In this document: piece after piece, positions 32,923 to 40,896 of the stretch
How positions within the stretch are numbered: the stretch's first letter is position 1
Layout of the letters: every line of letters begins with the position of its first letter
NCBI GenBank assembly: GCA_934247875.1
Contig: CAKQJZ010000008.1
Coordinates: forward strand, 1 to 43,843
Origin: an uncultured Spirochaetales bacterium
GTDB taxonomy: Bacteria; Spirochaetota; Spirochaetia; Sphaerochaetales; Sphaerochaetaceae
Direction of reading: 5' to 3'
DNA: 43,843 bases
Made by a program: the position numbers and the translations under genes
The notes under the pieces: generated by a model
Seen by the model: the letters and a program-made list of their open reading frames with translations, nothing else
The model's database searches: none
What the model was told of the DNA's origin: nothing

Positions 32923-35052
32923 ATGTCAAATTTAACAACCATATCAGTCAAGATTGGCAATGATGAATTAGTATTCGAGACTGGTAAAATTGCTAAGCAG
33001 GCTAATGGTGCTGTTTATGCACATTATGCAGGCTCAGCTGTTATCGCAACAGTTTGCTGCGGTGAAGCTCCAAGTGAACCTATCGACTATGTTCCAGTAT
33101 CTGTAGAATACAATGAGAAGTATTATGCAGCAGGTAAGATTCCAGGAGGCTTCTTAAAGAGAGAAGGTAAGCCTAAAGATAAAGAGATTCTCGTATCTCG
33201 TCTTATTGATAGACCTATGAGACCTCTGTTTGATAAGGCTTTTGGAAGAGAAATCCAGATTGTTCCAACTGTAGTTTCTACAGATATGGTCAACACACCA
33301 GATATTATTGCAATCAATGCAGCTTCATGTGCTGTAACAATTTCCGATATTCCATTCTATGGTCCTATCGCAGCTGTAAGAGTTGCAAAGATCGGAGATG
33401 AATATGTTATCAACCCAACATTCCAGCAGATCCCTACAGCATCTCTTGATATCGTAGTTGCTGGTACTAAGGGTGGCATTACAATGGTTGAAGGCGGCGC
33501 TAAAGAAGTTTCTGAGAGCGATATGCTTGGCGCAATTGCATCAGCTCAGCCAGTTATTACAGAAATCTGTCTTGCACAGGAGAAGATGAGAGAGCTTTGC
33601 GGCAAAGAGAAGCTTCCACTAATGGAAATCAAGGAAGAGGATCTTTCTTGGCTCGAGCCTGTCAAGGCATTTGCATACCCACTTGAGAAAGAGGCATCTT
33701 TCGTAAAAGGCAAGATGAACAGATATGCAGCTCTTGAGAAAGCTCATCAGGAAGTATGTGAGAAGTTTGCAGAGCTTATCGAAGAAGATGATAAGAGACC
33801 TGGCCAGATTGCAAAGATGTTTGAAGATATGGAGTATGAGATTCTCCGTCATTCAATTCTTTATGATGGCGTAAGAACTGATGGAAGAAAGGTTACAGAG
33901 ATCAGACCTATTACATGTGAAGTAGGTGTTCTTCCTTCAACACATGGTTCAGCACTCTTCACTCGTGGTGAGACACAGTCTCTTGCAGTAACAACTCTTG
34001 GTACAGTAAACGATGAGCAGCTCTTCGATACAATCGACGGCGAGAAGTCATACTCTAACTTCATGCTCCACTATAACTTCCCTCCATATTCAGTAGGCGA
34101 GTGCGGAAGACTTACAACTGGCAGACGTGAAATCGGACATGGCCACCTTGCTCAGAGAGCTCTTGAGGCTGTTGTACCAAAGAAGGAAGATTTCCCATAC
34201 ACAATCAGAGTAGTTTCAGAGATCATGGAATCTAATGGTTCTTCTTCAATGGCATCTGTTTGCGGTGGTTGTCTCTCACTTATGGATGCAGGTGTTCCAA
34301 TCAAGAAGCCAGTAGCTGGTATTGCTATGGGCCTTATCACAGAAGGTGAAGATTATTCTAAGTATGTTGTGCTCTCTGATATTCTTGGAGAAGAAGATCA
34401 CCTTGGTGATATGGACTTCAAGGTTGCTGGTACTAAAGACGGTATTACTGCATTCCAGATGGATATCAAGATTGCTGGTGTTACTCCAGAGATCATGTCT
34501 AAGGCACTTCAGCAGGCAAAAGAAGGCAGAATGCACATTCTTGGCATTATGACTTCAACTCTTGCAGCTCCTAGATCAGAGGTATCTGAGCTTGCTCCAA
34601 AGATTCTTTCTCTTAAGGTTCCTGAGGATAAGATCGGTGCTGTTATCGGTACTGGTGGAAAGACTATCAGAAGCATTGCAGAGACAAGCGGCGCAGAGAT
34701 CAATATCGAGGACGATGGAACTGTAATGATCTATGGTAAGAACAATGCTACAGCACAGAGCGCAAAGAAGCTTGTTCTTTCAATCATCGAAGAGCCAGAG
34801 GCTGGTAAGATCTATCATGGTGTAGTTAAGAGAATTGTAGATTTCGGTGCATTTATCGAGATTCTTCCTGGCAAGGAAGGCCTCTGCCATATCTCAAAGC
34901 TTGCTAGAACTAGAGTCAAGAATGTTTCTGATGTTCTCTCTGTTGGTCAGGAAGTTGATGTTAAGCTTACTGAAATCGATAGACAGGGCAGATTGAACCT
35001 CTCTTATATCGATGCTCAGCCTGATGTTGCTAAGGATGAGAAGAAAGAGTGA
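32923..35052 (+). CDS. pnp: Polynucleotide phosphorylase
   Basis: 709 residues with the full PNPase layout: two RNase PH domains (about 1-225 and 310-540) separated by a helical domain, then KH (about 550-615, KIGAVIGTGGKTIRSIAE) and S1 (about 620-690, VKRIVDFGAFIEILPGKEGLCHISKLA). It degrades RNA 3' to 5' using phosphate and can also add tails. Active-site segments include YEILRHSILYDGVRTDGRK, FTRGETQSL and DILGEEDHLGDMDFKVAGT. The ribosome-binding site GAAGG is at the end of a purine-rich leader. dut follows 1 bp after the stop. Confidence 0.96.
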   Translation: MSNLTTISVKIGNDELVFETGKIAKQANGAVYAHYAGSAVIATVCCGEAPSEPIDYVPVSVEYNEKYYAAGKIPGGFLKREGKPKDKEILVSRLIDRPMRPLFDKAFGREIQIVPTVVSTDMVNTPDIIAINAASCAVTISDIPFYGPIAAVRVAKIGDEYVINPTFQQIPTASLDIVVAGTKGGITMVEGGAKEVSESDMLGAIASAQPVITEICLAQEKMRELCGKEKLPLMEIKEEDLSWLEPVKAFAYPLEKEASFVKGKMNRYAALEKAHQEVCEKFAELIEEDDKRPGQIAKMFEDMEYEILRHSILYDGVRTDGRKVTEIRPITCEVGVLPSTHGSALFTRGETQSLAVTTLGTVNDEQLFDTIDGEKSYSNFMLHYNFPPYSVGECGRLTTGRREIGHGHLAQRALEAVVPKKEDFPYTIRVVSEIMESNGSSSMASVCGGCLSLMDAGVPIKKPVAGIAMGLITEGEDYSKYVVLSDILGEEDHLGDMDFKVAGTKDGITAFQMDIKIAGVTPEIMSKALQQAKEGRMHILGIMTSTLAAPRSEVSELAPKILSLKVPEDKIGAVIGTGGKTIRSIAETSGAEINIEDDGTVMIYGKNNATAQSAKKLVLSIIEEPEAGKIYHGVVKRIVDFGAFIEILPGKEGLCHISKLARTRVKNVSDVLSVGQEVDVKLTEIDRQGRLNLSYIDAQPDVAKDEKKE

Positions 35053-35053
35053 T

Positions 35054-35488
35054 ATGGTCACTATCAAGGTTTTAAAAGAAGATGGAGCTATTGCTCCTGT
35101 ATATAAAACCAAAGGAAGCGCTGGGGCAGATGTCTCAGCGTTTCTTTCACATGATGTAGTCATTAATCCTCTTGAGCGGAAGCTGATCAGAACTGGACTT
35201 AAATTCGAGATCCCAGAAGGGTATGAAATCCAAGTTCGTCCCAGATCTGGCTTAGCGCTGAAGAATGGCATTACTGTACTCAACACTCCAGGCACTATAG
35301 ACAGCGACTATAGAGGAGAAGTGCAGGTTATTCTTATTAATCTTTCAGATACTCCATTCACTGTAAGAAACGGGGACCGTATTGCGCAGATCGTTGTCGC
35401 GCCAGTTACGCTTGGAAAGTTTGTCGCATCAGATGAGCTTGCAGACTCTGAAAGAAGCTCTGGAGGCTTTGGCTCTACAGGCGTCTAG
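35054..35488 (+). CDS. dut: Deoxyuridine 5'-triphosphate nucleotidohydrolase
   Basis: 144 residues from ATG 35054. The open frame extends upstream into pnp, but those residues do not belong to the family. It is a trimeric dUTPase, turning dUTP into dUMP and keeping uracil out of DNA. All five motifs are seen: GSAGADVSA, PRSGLALKNGI, NTPGTIDSDYRGEV, NGDRIAQIVV and the C-terminal RSSGGFGSTG. AAAGAG within pnp may act as the ribosome-binding site. Confidence 0.95.
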   Translation: MVTIKVLKEDGAIAPVYKTKGSAGADVSAFLSHDVVINPLERKLIRTGLKFEIPEGYEIQVRPRSGLALKNGITVLNTPGTIDSDYRGEVQVILINLSDTPFTVRNGDRIAQIVVAPVTLGKFVASDELADSERSSGGFGSTGV

Positions 35489-35509
35489 TTTTTGTGGTAT
35501 ATTTAGAGA

Positions 35510-36778
35510 GTGCAGAAATACTCGCTTTTAAGAAGATATATCGAAAAGGAATATATAGCTGATTTTGCTGTATCATTCTTGTTTTTCTTCATAATCTTCT
35601 TTGTCAATTCAATACTGCTTCTAGTGCAGAAGATACTACTCAAGAATATAGATTTTTTATCTATGCTTGATATGGTTGCACTCTCAATGCCTCAGTTTTT
35701 AGTATATACAATCCCATTTGCAACACTTTCTGCATCTTCTATGGTTCTTGGAGATCTTTCATCTACCAATGAGCTTTTAGCTATAAGAAGCTGTGGAATC
35801 CCATCTAAGTATATATATAGGCCGCTGATCTTAATTTCTTTGATAATGTCTGTCATTACATTCATCTTTGCTGATGTAATTCATCCGCTATCAAGCATTA
35901 AGTACAGAGATAAGCTTGCTTATCTTATGGCTGAGATGCCTACATTTGAACTTGAATCAAATAGCACTAATACAGTTGGAAGCTATGTGATCTCTAATGG
36001 AAAGACAGATGGCAGAGATGTATATGCTCTGCTTTTGATGAGTAAGGGCGAGAAGGATAACAATAAGACAGTTTTATCGGAGCATGGAGAGCTGGAGCTT
36101 ATCGACCCTTCAAACTATATATACTCATTGACGCTCGATAAGCCTCAGATACTTCTTAACAGCACTACAGACTTAAGCGAGTTCGGCCTTTCAAGTGCAG
36201 AGAAAGCTACTTTCTATCTTGATTTCTCAGACCAGATTCCGTCTTTGACTTCAAATAGTCCTGTCAATCTGACTTCTCGTGAACTCTATGAAGCTATTAA
36301 AAAACGAGATGCTATACAGAGCGAAGACAGAGCTAGCTACAATGAAACTAGCCATCAGATACTCTTATCGCTCTCATCCTCATTGAAGCGATATATGGAT
36401 AATGAAGAGAGTGAAGATACACTCTTAAAGGACCTCAATAATGCAAATATTTCATATAGTGCCAGAGGTTCTTATCCTGTTAATTTCTATGGCCAATACT
36501 ATAAAGCAGAACTTGCAAAGAAATTTGTGCTTTCGCTTTCATGTTTCTTTTTAACGCTTATCACATTGCCTCTATCAAATATGAAAGTCAAATATGGAAA
36601 GCTGACTGGCTTTGCAATTTCACTGCTTGTTGCTGTTGCTTTCTGGTATATGCTATTTGGCGTTCAGCTTGAGATCTTCTCTATAAAATCATCTCCATAT
36701 CTTTTGATAGCACTCCCTGATTTGATTATTGGAGCTATAGCAGCTATTCTTTTGGTATATTTCAGGAAGGCAAGATGA
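35510..36778 (+). CDS. lptF: LptF/LptG-family permease (first copy)
   Basis: 422 residues of the YjgP/YjgQ family. Three membrane helices at the N-terminus (about 18-40, 55-75 and 100-122) and three at the C-terminus (about 325-420) flank a periplasmic beta domain. The family signature ELLAIRSCGI is seen near residue 90. In other Gram-negatives LptF and LptG with the ATPase LptB extract lipopolysaccharide from the inner membrane. The periplasmic region is longer than in E. coli. The start is GTG 35510, since TAG 35504-35506 closes the frame upstream. It overlaps the next gene by 4 bp. F versus G is assigned by position. Confidence 0.82.
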   Translation: MQKYSLLRRYIEKEYIADFAVSFLFFFIIFFVNSILLLVQKILLKNIDFLSMLDMVALSMPQFLVYTIPFATLSASSMVLGDLSSTNELLAIRSCGIPSKYIYRPLILISLIMSVITFIFADVIHPLSSIKYRDKLAYLMAEMPTFELESNSTNTVGSYVISNGKTDGRDVYALLLMSKGEKDNNKTVLSEHGELELIDPSNYIYSLTLDKPQILLNSTTDLSEFGLSSAEKATFYLDFSDQIPSLTSNSPVNLTSRELYEAIKKRDAIQSEDRASYNETSHQILLSLSSSLKRYMDNEESEDTLLKDLNNANISYSARGSYPVNFYGQYYKAELAKKFVLSLSCFFLTLITLPLSNMKVKYGKLTGFAISLLVAVAFWYMLFGVQLEIFSIKSSPYLLIALPDLIIGAIAAILLVYFRKAR

Positions 36779-37848
36779 AGATAATAGACAAATACATTAT
36801 AAGCTCTATATTGAAAACTGCATTTGTAGCAATCATGATCTTTGCGCTGCTGCTTGCTGCTGTTGAGCTATTCATGAAGATGGACCAGATAATGAGAGGT
36901 GGAATACCTTTTAAGAGTCTATTGCTGTATCTCTCGCTTTCCCTTCCTGAGTATCTGATGCTTGTATCTTCAATATCTCTATTATTTGCAACGACATATT
37001 TCTTTTCAACGTTATCTGCGAATAATGAGCGTATAGCACTATTGAACGCTGGGCTCTCTCCATGGCGCTTAAGAGTTCCAGTTATAGTGCTTGGGATAAT
37101 ACTTACTTTGATCGGTATGGTTTATCAAGATCAATTTCTGAATAAAGCTACTACAGATAAAAATGAGCTTGAGCTTGAGCTCTTTGGCCTTTCTTCAACA
37201 CAGGATATGAGAAACATAGTCTTGAAAGGAGACGATGGATATATCATATATACTCATTCTTTCTCTCCCGAGAGAGAAGAGATATTCGATCCTGTGCTTG
37301 TAAAAGCCAATGATGAAGAGATCGTAATGCGCTTAGAGGCAGATAGTGCTAAATATATCGACGACGAGTGGCACTTCAAAAATGCTAAGATCTACTCTTT
37401 ATCTGATGATAGCTTCTCTTCCCGTATTGAGACTGAGTGGGTAGAACCAGATTTCGATATGCCTATCCATCTGTTCAAAAGCCAGAACCTCAATATTGAG
37501 ACTATGGATGGAAGAGATGCTAGAGCATACCTTGAGCGGCTATACAGCGCTGACAGGACGCAATGGCAGGAAAAAGCAACAGATTACTATCGCTCTGCGT
37601 TTCAGCCGCTTGCGATATTTACGCTGATGCTTATTTCAGTGCTAATGAATTATTCTTTTAAGAAGAATGTGCTTCTATTCTCAATAATCGAGTCTTTATC
37701 TATTGCTGTTGTATATTATGTTGCAGATATGGTATTCTCAATCGCTGGTCATCAAGGTGCTATTGCTCCTTATTTAACAGTTGTGTTGCCAATAGCTGTA
37801 ACAGCAATTCTATCTTTTGTTATTTCACTTTCTAGTAGGTTGATATGA
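36775..37848 (+). CDS. lptG: LptF/LptG-family permease (second copy)
   Basis: 357 residues with the same six-helix plan: N-terminal helices at about 12-34, 55-77 and 98-118, a periplasmic jellyroll-like domain, and three C-terminal helices. The family segment NNERIALLNAGLSPWRLRVPV is clear. It is expected to pair with the preceding protein as a heterodimer beneath the Lpt bridge. Whether this organism makes true lipopolysaccharide or another exported glycolipid cannot be told from the window. It overlaps its neighbours by 4 bp at both ends. Confidence 0.82.
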   Translation: MKIIDKYIISSILKTAFVAIMIFALLLAAVELFMKMDQIMRGGIPFKSLLLYLSLSLPEYLMLVSSISLLFATTYFFSTLSANNERIALLNAGLSPWRLRVPVIVLGIILTLIGMVYQDQFLNKATTDKNELELELFGLSSTQDMRNIVLKGDDGYIIYTHSFSPEREEIFDPVLVKANDEEIVMRLEADSAKYIDDEWHFKNAKIYSLSDDSFSSRIETEWVEPDFDMPIHLFKSQNLNIETMDGRDARAYLERLYSADRTQWQEKATDYYRSAFQPLAIFTLMLISVLMNYSFKKNVLLFSIIESLSIAVVYYVADMVFSIAGHQGAIAPYLTVVLPIAVTAILSFVISLSSRLI

Positions 37849-38975
37849 GTATTTTCAAAGAATTAAAACGCGATAAGAATTCCAAAGCAAGATTAGGTAT
37901 TCTTTCTCTTCCTCATGGAGAAGTTGCAACTCCAGCATTTATGCCAGTTGGTACAAATGGAACTGTAAAAGGCATCTATCATGATACTGTCAGAGATATG
38001 GGTTATAAGATCATACTAGGAAACACATACCATCTATATCTTCGTCCAGGGCTTGAGGTTCTTGAGTCATATGGCGGCCTTCATAAATTCTCAAACTGGA
38101 ATCAGAACATTCTCACTGACTCTGGTGGCTTCCAGGTATTTTCTCTATCGGGACTCAGAAAGATCAAAGACAGTGGAGTTACTTTCCAGTCTCATATCGA
38201 TGGGTCTAAGCATATTTTCACACCTGAAAAGGTTGTAGATATACAAAGCGTTATCGGTAGTGATATCGCTATGTGTCTTGATGTATGTACTCCTCCAAAT
38301 ATTGATTACAAAGCTGCTAAAGAAGCTTGGCGTATTACTAAAAGCTGGGCAGAGCGCAGCATTGAAGAGCGCAATAGGCTAGGCGAGAAGTTCAGAGGAA
38401 ATCTCTTTGGCATTGTTCAGGGCAACTTCTATAAAGATCTGAGACGAGAGAGTGCTGAGACTCTATCTGAGATGGATTTTCCAGGTATTGCTATCGGAGG
38501 CTTATCTGTAGGAGAGAGCAAAGAAGCTTTCAATGAATACCTTGCTTATACTGCAGATTATGTAACAGAAGAAAAGCCAAGATACGTTATGGGTATTGGT
38601 TCTCCTGATTACATTCTTGAGTGCGTTGAGAATGGCATCGACTTATTCGATTGCGTACTTGCAACTCGTATGGCTAGAAATGGTGCTGTTTATACTGATG
38701 ATGGTGTAATGGTACTTAAAAAAGCTAAGCATAAATTCGACCATGGCCCAATTGTTCCTGGCTGCCAGTGCAGTGCTTGCAGAGAGTATTCTGTTGGCTA
38801 TATGCACCACCTCATCAAATGCAATGAGATGCTTGGCGGTATGCTTGCAACAGAGCATAACTTAAGATACCTCAATGACTTTGTTCTGAGAATAAGAGAA
38901 GCAATAGCCGAAGATAGATTCACTGAGTTCAAGCGTGATTACTTAAAGAGATTCTATGGAGAGAAAGATGAATAA
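37845..38975 (+). CDS. tgt: Queuine/preQ1 tRNA-guanine transglycosylase
   Basis: 376 residues, standard bacterial Tgt. It swaps guanine 34 of GUN-anticodon tRNAs for preQ1. The nucleophile region LTDSGGFQVFSL, the second active-site segment IGGLSVGE, the VLATRMARNGAVYT motif and the zinc site CQCSAC (with a later histidine in EHNLRYL) are all present. It supplies the substrate for QueA encoded 22 kb away. ATGA overlap with lptG; its stop overlaps the start of the next lipoprotein gene. Confidence 0.96.
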   Translation: MSIFKELKRDKNSKARLGILSLPHGEVATPAFMPVGTNGTVKGIYHDTVRDMGYKIILGNTYHLYLRPGLEVLESYGGLHKFSNWNQNILTDSGGFQVFSLSGLRKIKDSGVTFQSHIDGSKHIFTPEKVVDIQSVIGSDIAMCLDVCTPPNIDYKAAKEAWRITKSWAERSIEERNRLGEKFRGNLFGIVQGNFYKDLRRESAETLSEMDFPGIAIGGLSVGESKEAFNEYLAYTADYVTEEKPRYVMGIGSPDYILECVENGIDLFDCVLATRMARNGAVYTDDGVMVLKKAKHKFDHGPIVPGCQCSACREYSVGYMHHLIKCNEMLGGMLATEHNLRYLNDFVLRIREAIAEDRFTEFKRDYLKRFYGEKDE

Positions 38976-39387
38976 TCTCAGACTGTCATTAGTTTATCTT
39001 TTTGTTGCTGTTCTCTTAATATCATGTGGTGCTCCTTATGCTGGGACTTATCAAGCAAAAGAGAGTGAGTATTTTGAAGTGCTTGAGAAAAGCAGGAATA
39101 TAGGGGACGCTGGAGTTGTCATGAGCGCACTCAAAAGTGAAGTCGGTGACGATTGGAATACTGTGAAGATCAAAAAAGATTCAATTGTTATCAATGGATC
39201 TAAACAAAGCATCAAAGTTGTAGGCAAAGATCTCTATGTAGATATCTCTGATACTCTCAAAGAGCTTGAAAAGTATATTGGCTCAGTTGCTTCAGATATA
39301 GAGAGAAACCAGAAATGGGGTACATTCTCATCTGATTATAGTTCAATAACAACAACTGCAGGCTATAAGTATTACAAAGTCAAATAG
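38968..39387 (+). CDS. Small lipoprotein of unknown function
   Basis: 139 residues from ATG 38968, preferred over ATG 38956 because GGAGAGAAAG stands directly before it. The signal peptide ends in the lipobox LLISC (cysteine about residue 21). The mature part has a helical first half (SEYFEVLEKSRNIGDAGVVMSALKSE) and a beta-rich remainder. No family is recognised. It overlaps tgt by 8 bp and is the last gene of the pnp-to-tgt unit; the 33-bp repeats begin 2 bp after its stop. Confidence 0.7.
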   Translation: MNNLRLSLVYLFVAVLLISCGAPYAGTYQAKESEYFEVLEKSRNIGDAGVVMSALKSEVGDDWNTVKIKKDSIVINGSKQSIKVVGKDLYVDISDTLKELEKYIGSVASDIERNQKWGTFSSDYSSITTTAGYKYYKVK

Positions 39388-39388
39388 C

Positions 39389-39480
39389 AACGAACGGGGA
39401 TTCGGGCTATATTGTCGCTTAAACGAATGGGGATTCGGGCATATTTATCGGTTGAATGAATGGGGATTTGGACTATAATA
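39389..39480 (+). repeat. Three direct repeats with an exact 33-bp period
   Basis: Units begin at 39389 (AACGAACGGGGATTCGGGC), 39422 (AACGAATGGGGATTCGGGC) and 39455 (AATGAATGGGGATTTGGAC). The strongest core is AAYGAAYGGGGATTYGGRC. The remaining 14 bp of each unit are AT-rich and less conserved; the third unit runs into the TATAAT of the ATPase promoter. The repeats fill the gap between the small lipoprotein gene and the ATPase gene. Period 33 is close to three DNA turns, so the cores face the same side of the helix. The first unit is the most diverged at the NERGFG/GAACGG position. Confidence 0.85.
39452..39479 (+). promoter_or_regulatory. Promoter of the AAA ATPase gene inside repeat 3
   Basis: -35 TTGAAT (39452-39457), a 16-bp spacer holding the GGGGATTTGG core, and a perfect -10 TATAAT (39474-39479). 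Any protein binding the repeat core would sit between the promoter elements. Equivalent positions in units 1 and 2 carry TATATT and ATATTT but no -35, so only the third unit is a good promoter. The leader contains GAGAAGGG before ATG 39506. Confidence 0.65.
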
Positions 39481-39505
39481 TATATAGAGAAGGGTTATAT
39501 ATATT

Positions 39506-40852
39506 ATGTCAAAACATATTTTCAAAAGAAAAATATATGATGAACTCCTTAATTGGAAACAAAATAAAAGCGAAAAATATGCTCTATTGATCAAAGGTGC
39601 CAGACGAGTAGGCAAATCTACTATAGTTGAAGAATTTGCTCAAAAAGAATTCAAGTCATATGTACTGATTGACTTTGCACATACAAGCAAACAGATTACT
39701 GAACTTTTTGACGATATGTATGATTTGGATTTCTTTTTCTTGAGGCTCCAGCAATTTACTGGCGTTAGGCTATATGAAAAAGAGTCTGCAATAATCTTTG
39801 ACGAAGTTCAGCTATTTCCAAAAGCAAGACAGGCAATCAAGTATTTAGTTAAAGATGGAAGATACAAATACATTGAGACAGGCTCTTTGCTATCTATAAA
39901 GAAGAATACAAAAGATATTCTTATTCCAAGTGAAGAACATAAGATATCTATGTATCCAATGGATTTTGAAGAGTTCTTATGGGCCATCGGTGATGATGTG
40001 ACAGCTAGCACAATTAAAACTCTTATCAAGAGCCATAGAGCTGCTGGAAATAGTTTGCATAGAAATCTTATGCGTATCTTCAGACTTTATATGCTCATAG
40101 GTGGAATGCCTCAAGCTGTTGAAGAGTATTTAGAGACTAATAATCTTCAATCAGTAGATGAAGTCAAGAGAGAGATTATTGAGCTCTATGAAGAAGATTT
40201 CATTAAAATCGATGCCACTGGTGTCTCTGGTGATATTTATAATTCCATACCAGTAAGTCTCAGCAGCAATGCATCACGCTACATTCTGTCATCAGCAGGT
40301 GATAACTTAAGTAGTACTAAAGTACAAGTGCTTATTCCTGAGATGATTAGTTCATATACTGTTAATATTGCATATCATGCTAATAATCCTAATGTAGGTC
40401 TAGCGCTTGAGAAAGATATTGGACGCTATAAGCTGTTTTTATCAGATGTAGGCCTATTTATAACTTTGGCATTCAAAGATAAGAGTTATACAGAGAACAT
40501 TATCTATAATAAATTGCTCTCAGATAAGCTTGATGTGAATCTTGGGTATGTATATGAGAGTGTTGTTGCAGAGATGCTTATAGCAAAAGGCTATGATCTC
40601 TTTTATTATACTATGGCCAGTGAGAGTTCAAATCATCTATATGAAATAGATTTCTTGCTTTCAGTTGGAAATAAGATTTGTCCGATTGAAGTTAAGTCAG
40701 TAAACTACAGAAGTCACAAATCTCTAGATGTTTTCTCTGAGAAATTCAGCAGTAGAGTAGGAAACAGATATGTAGTTCATACAAAGGACTGGAAAAGAGA
40801 GAATGACATTTCTTATATCCCTGTATATATGGTTCCATTCATGAGCTGGTAA
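39506..40852 (+). CDS. AAA_14/DUF4143-type ATPase
   Basis: 448 residues. An N-terminal P-loop domain (Walker A GARRVGKST, 31-39; Walker B IIFDEVQLF, D99/E100; TGS sensor in YIETGSLLSI) is followed by a helical/winged region (YPMDFEEFLWAIG, LIGGMPQAVEEYL). The C-terminal DUF4143-like domain has E380/D382 and E395-V-K397, the pattern of a PD-(D/E)xK nuclease fold. These ATPases are frequent, often in many copies, in gut Bacteroidetes, spirochaetes and archaea; their function is not settled. The gene stands alone between conserved units, is AT-rich, and follows the 33-bp repeats, which suggests insertion as a one-gene module. Confidence 0.85.
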   Translation: MSKHIFKRKIYDELLNWKQNKSEKYALLIKGARRVGKSTIVEEFAQKEFKSYVLIDFAHTSKQITELFDDMYDLDFFFLRLQQFTGVRLYEKESAIIFDEVQLFPKARQAIKYLVKDGRYKYIETGSLLSIKKNTKDILIPSEEHKISMYPMDFEEFLWAIGDDVTASTIKTLIKSHRAAGNSLHRNLMRIFRLYMLIGGMPQAVEEYLETNNLQSVDEVKREIIELYEEDFIKIDATGVSGDIYNSIPVSLSSNASRYILSSAGDNLSSTKVQVLIPEMISSYTVNIAYHANNPNVGLALEKDIGRYKLFLSDVGLFITLAFKDKSYTENIIYNKLLSDKLDVNLGYVYESVVAEMLIAKGYDLFYYTMASESSNHLYEIDFLLSVGNKICPIEVKSVNYRSHKSLDVFSEKFSSRVGNRYVVHTKDWKRENDISYIPVYMVPFMSW

Positions 40853-40855
40853 AAA

Positions 40856-40891
40856 AGAGAGCTGCTTCATTTTGGTATGAAACAGCTCTTT
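40856..40891. terminator. Bidirectional terminator between the ATPase gene and greA
   Basis: AGAGCTGCTTCAT (40858-40870), loop TTTGGT and ATGAAACAGCTCT (40877-40889) form a 13-bp stem with one C/A mismatch, extended by a G-U and an A-T pair. On the minus strand it is followed by CTTTTTTACC, a proper T-run for greA. On the plus strand the tail is the weaker TTGCTTCTT. Confidence 0.8.
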
Positions 40892-40896
40892 GCTTC

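Noticed and set aside
39389..39480. CRISPR-like array
   Set aside because: The repeats are too few, conserved over only about 19 bp, directly abutting at fixed 33-bp period without unique spacers, and no cas genes are near.
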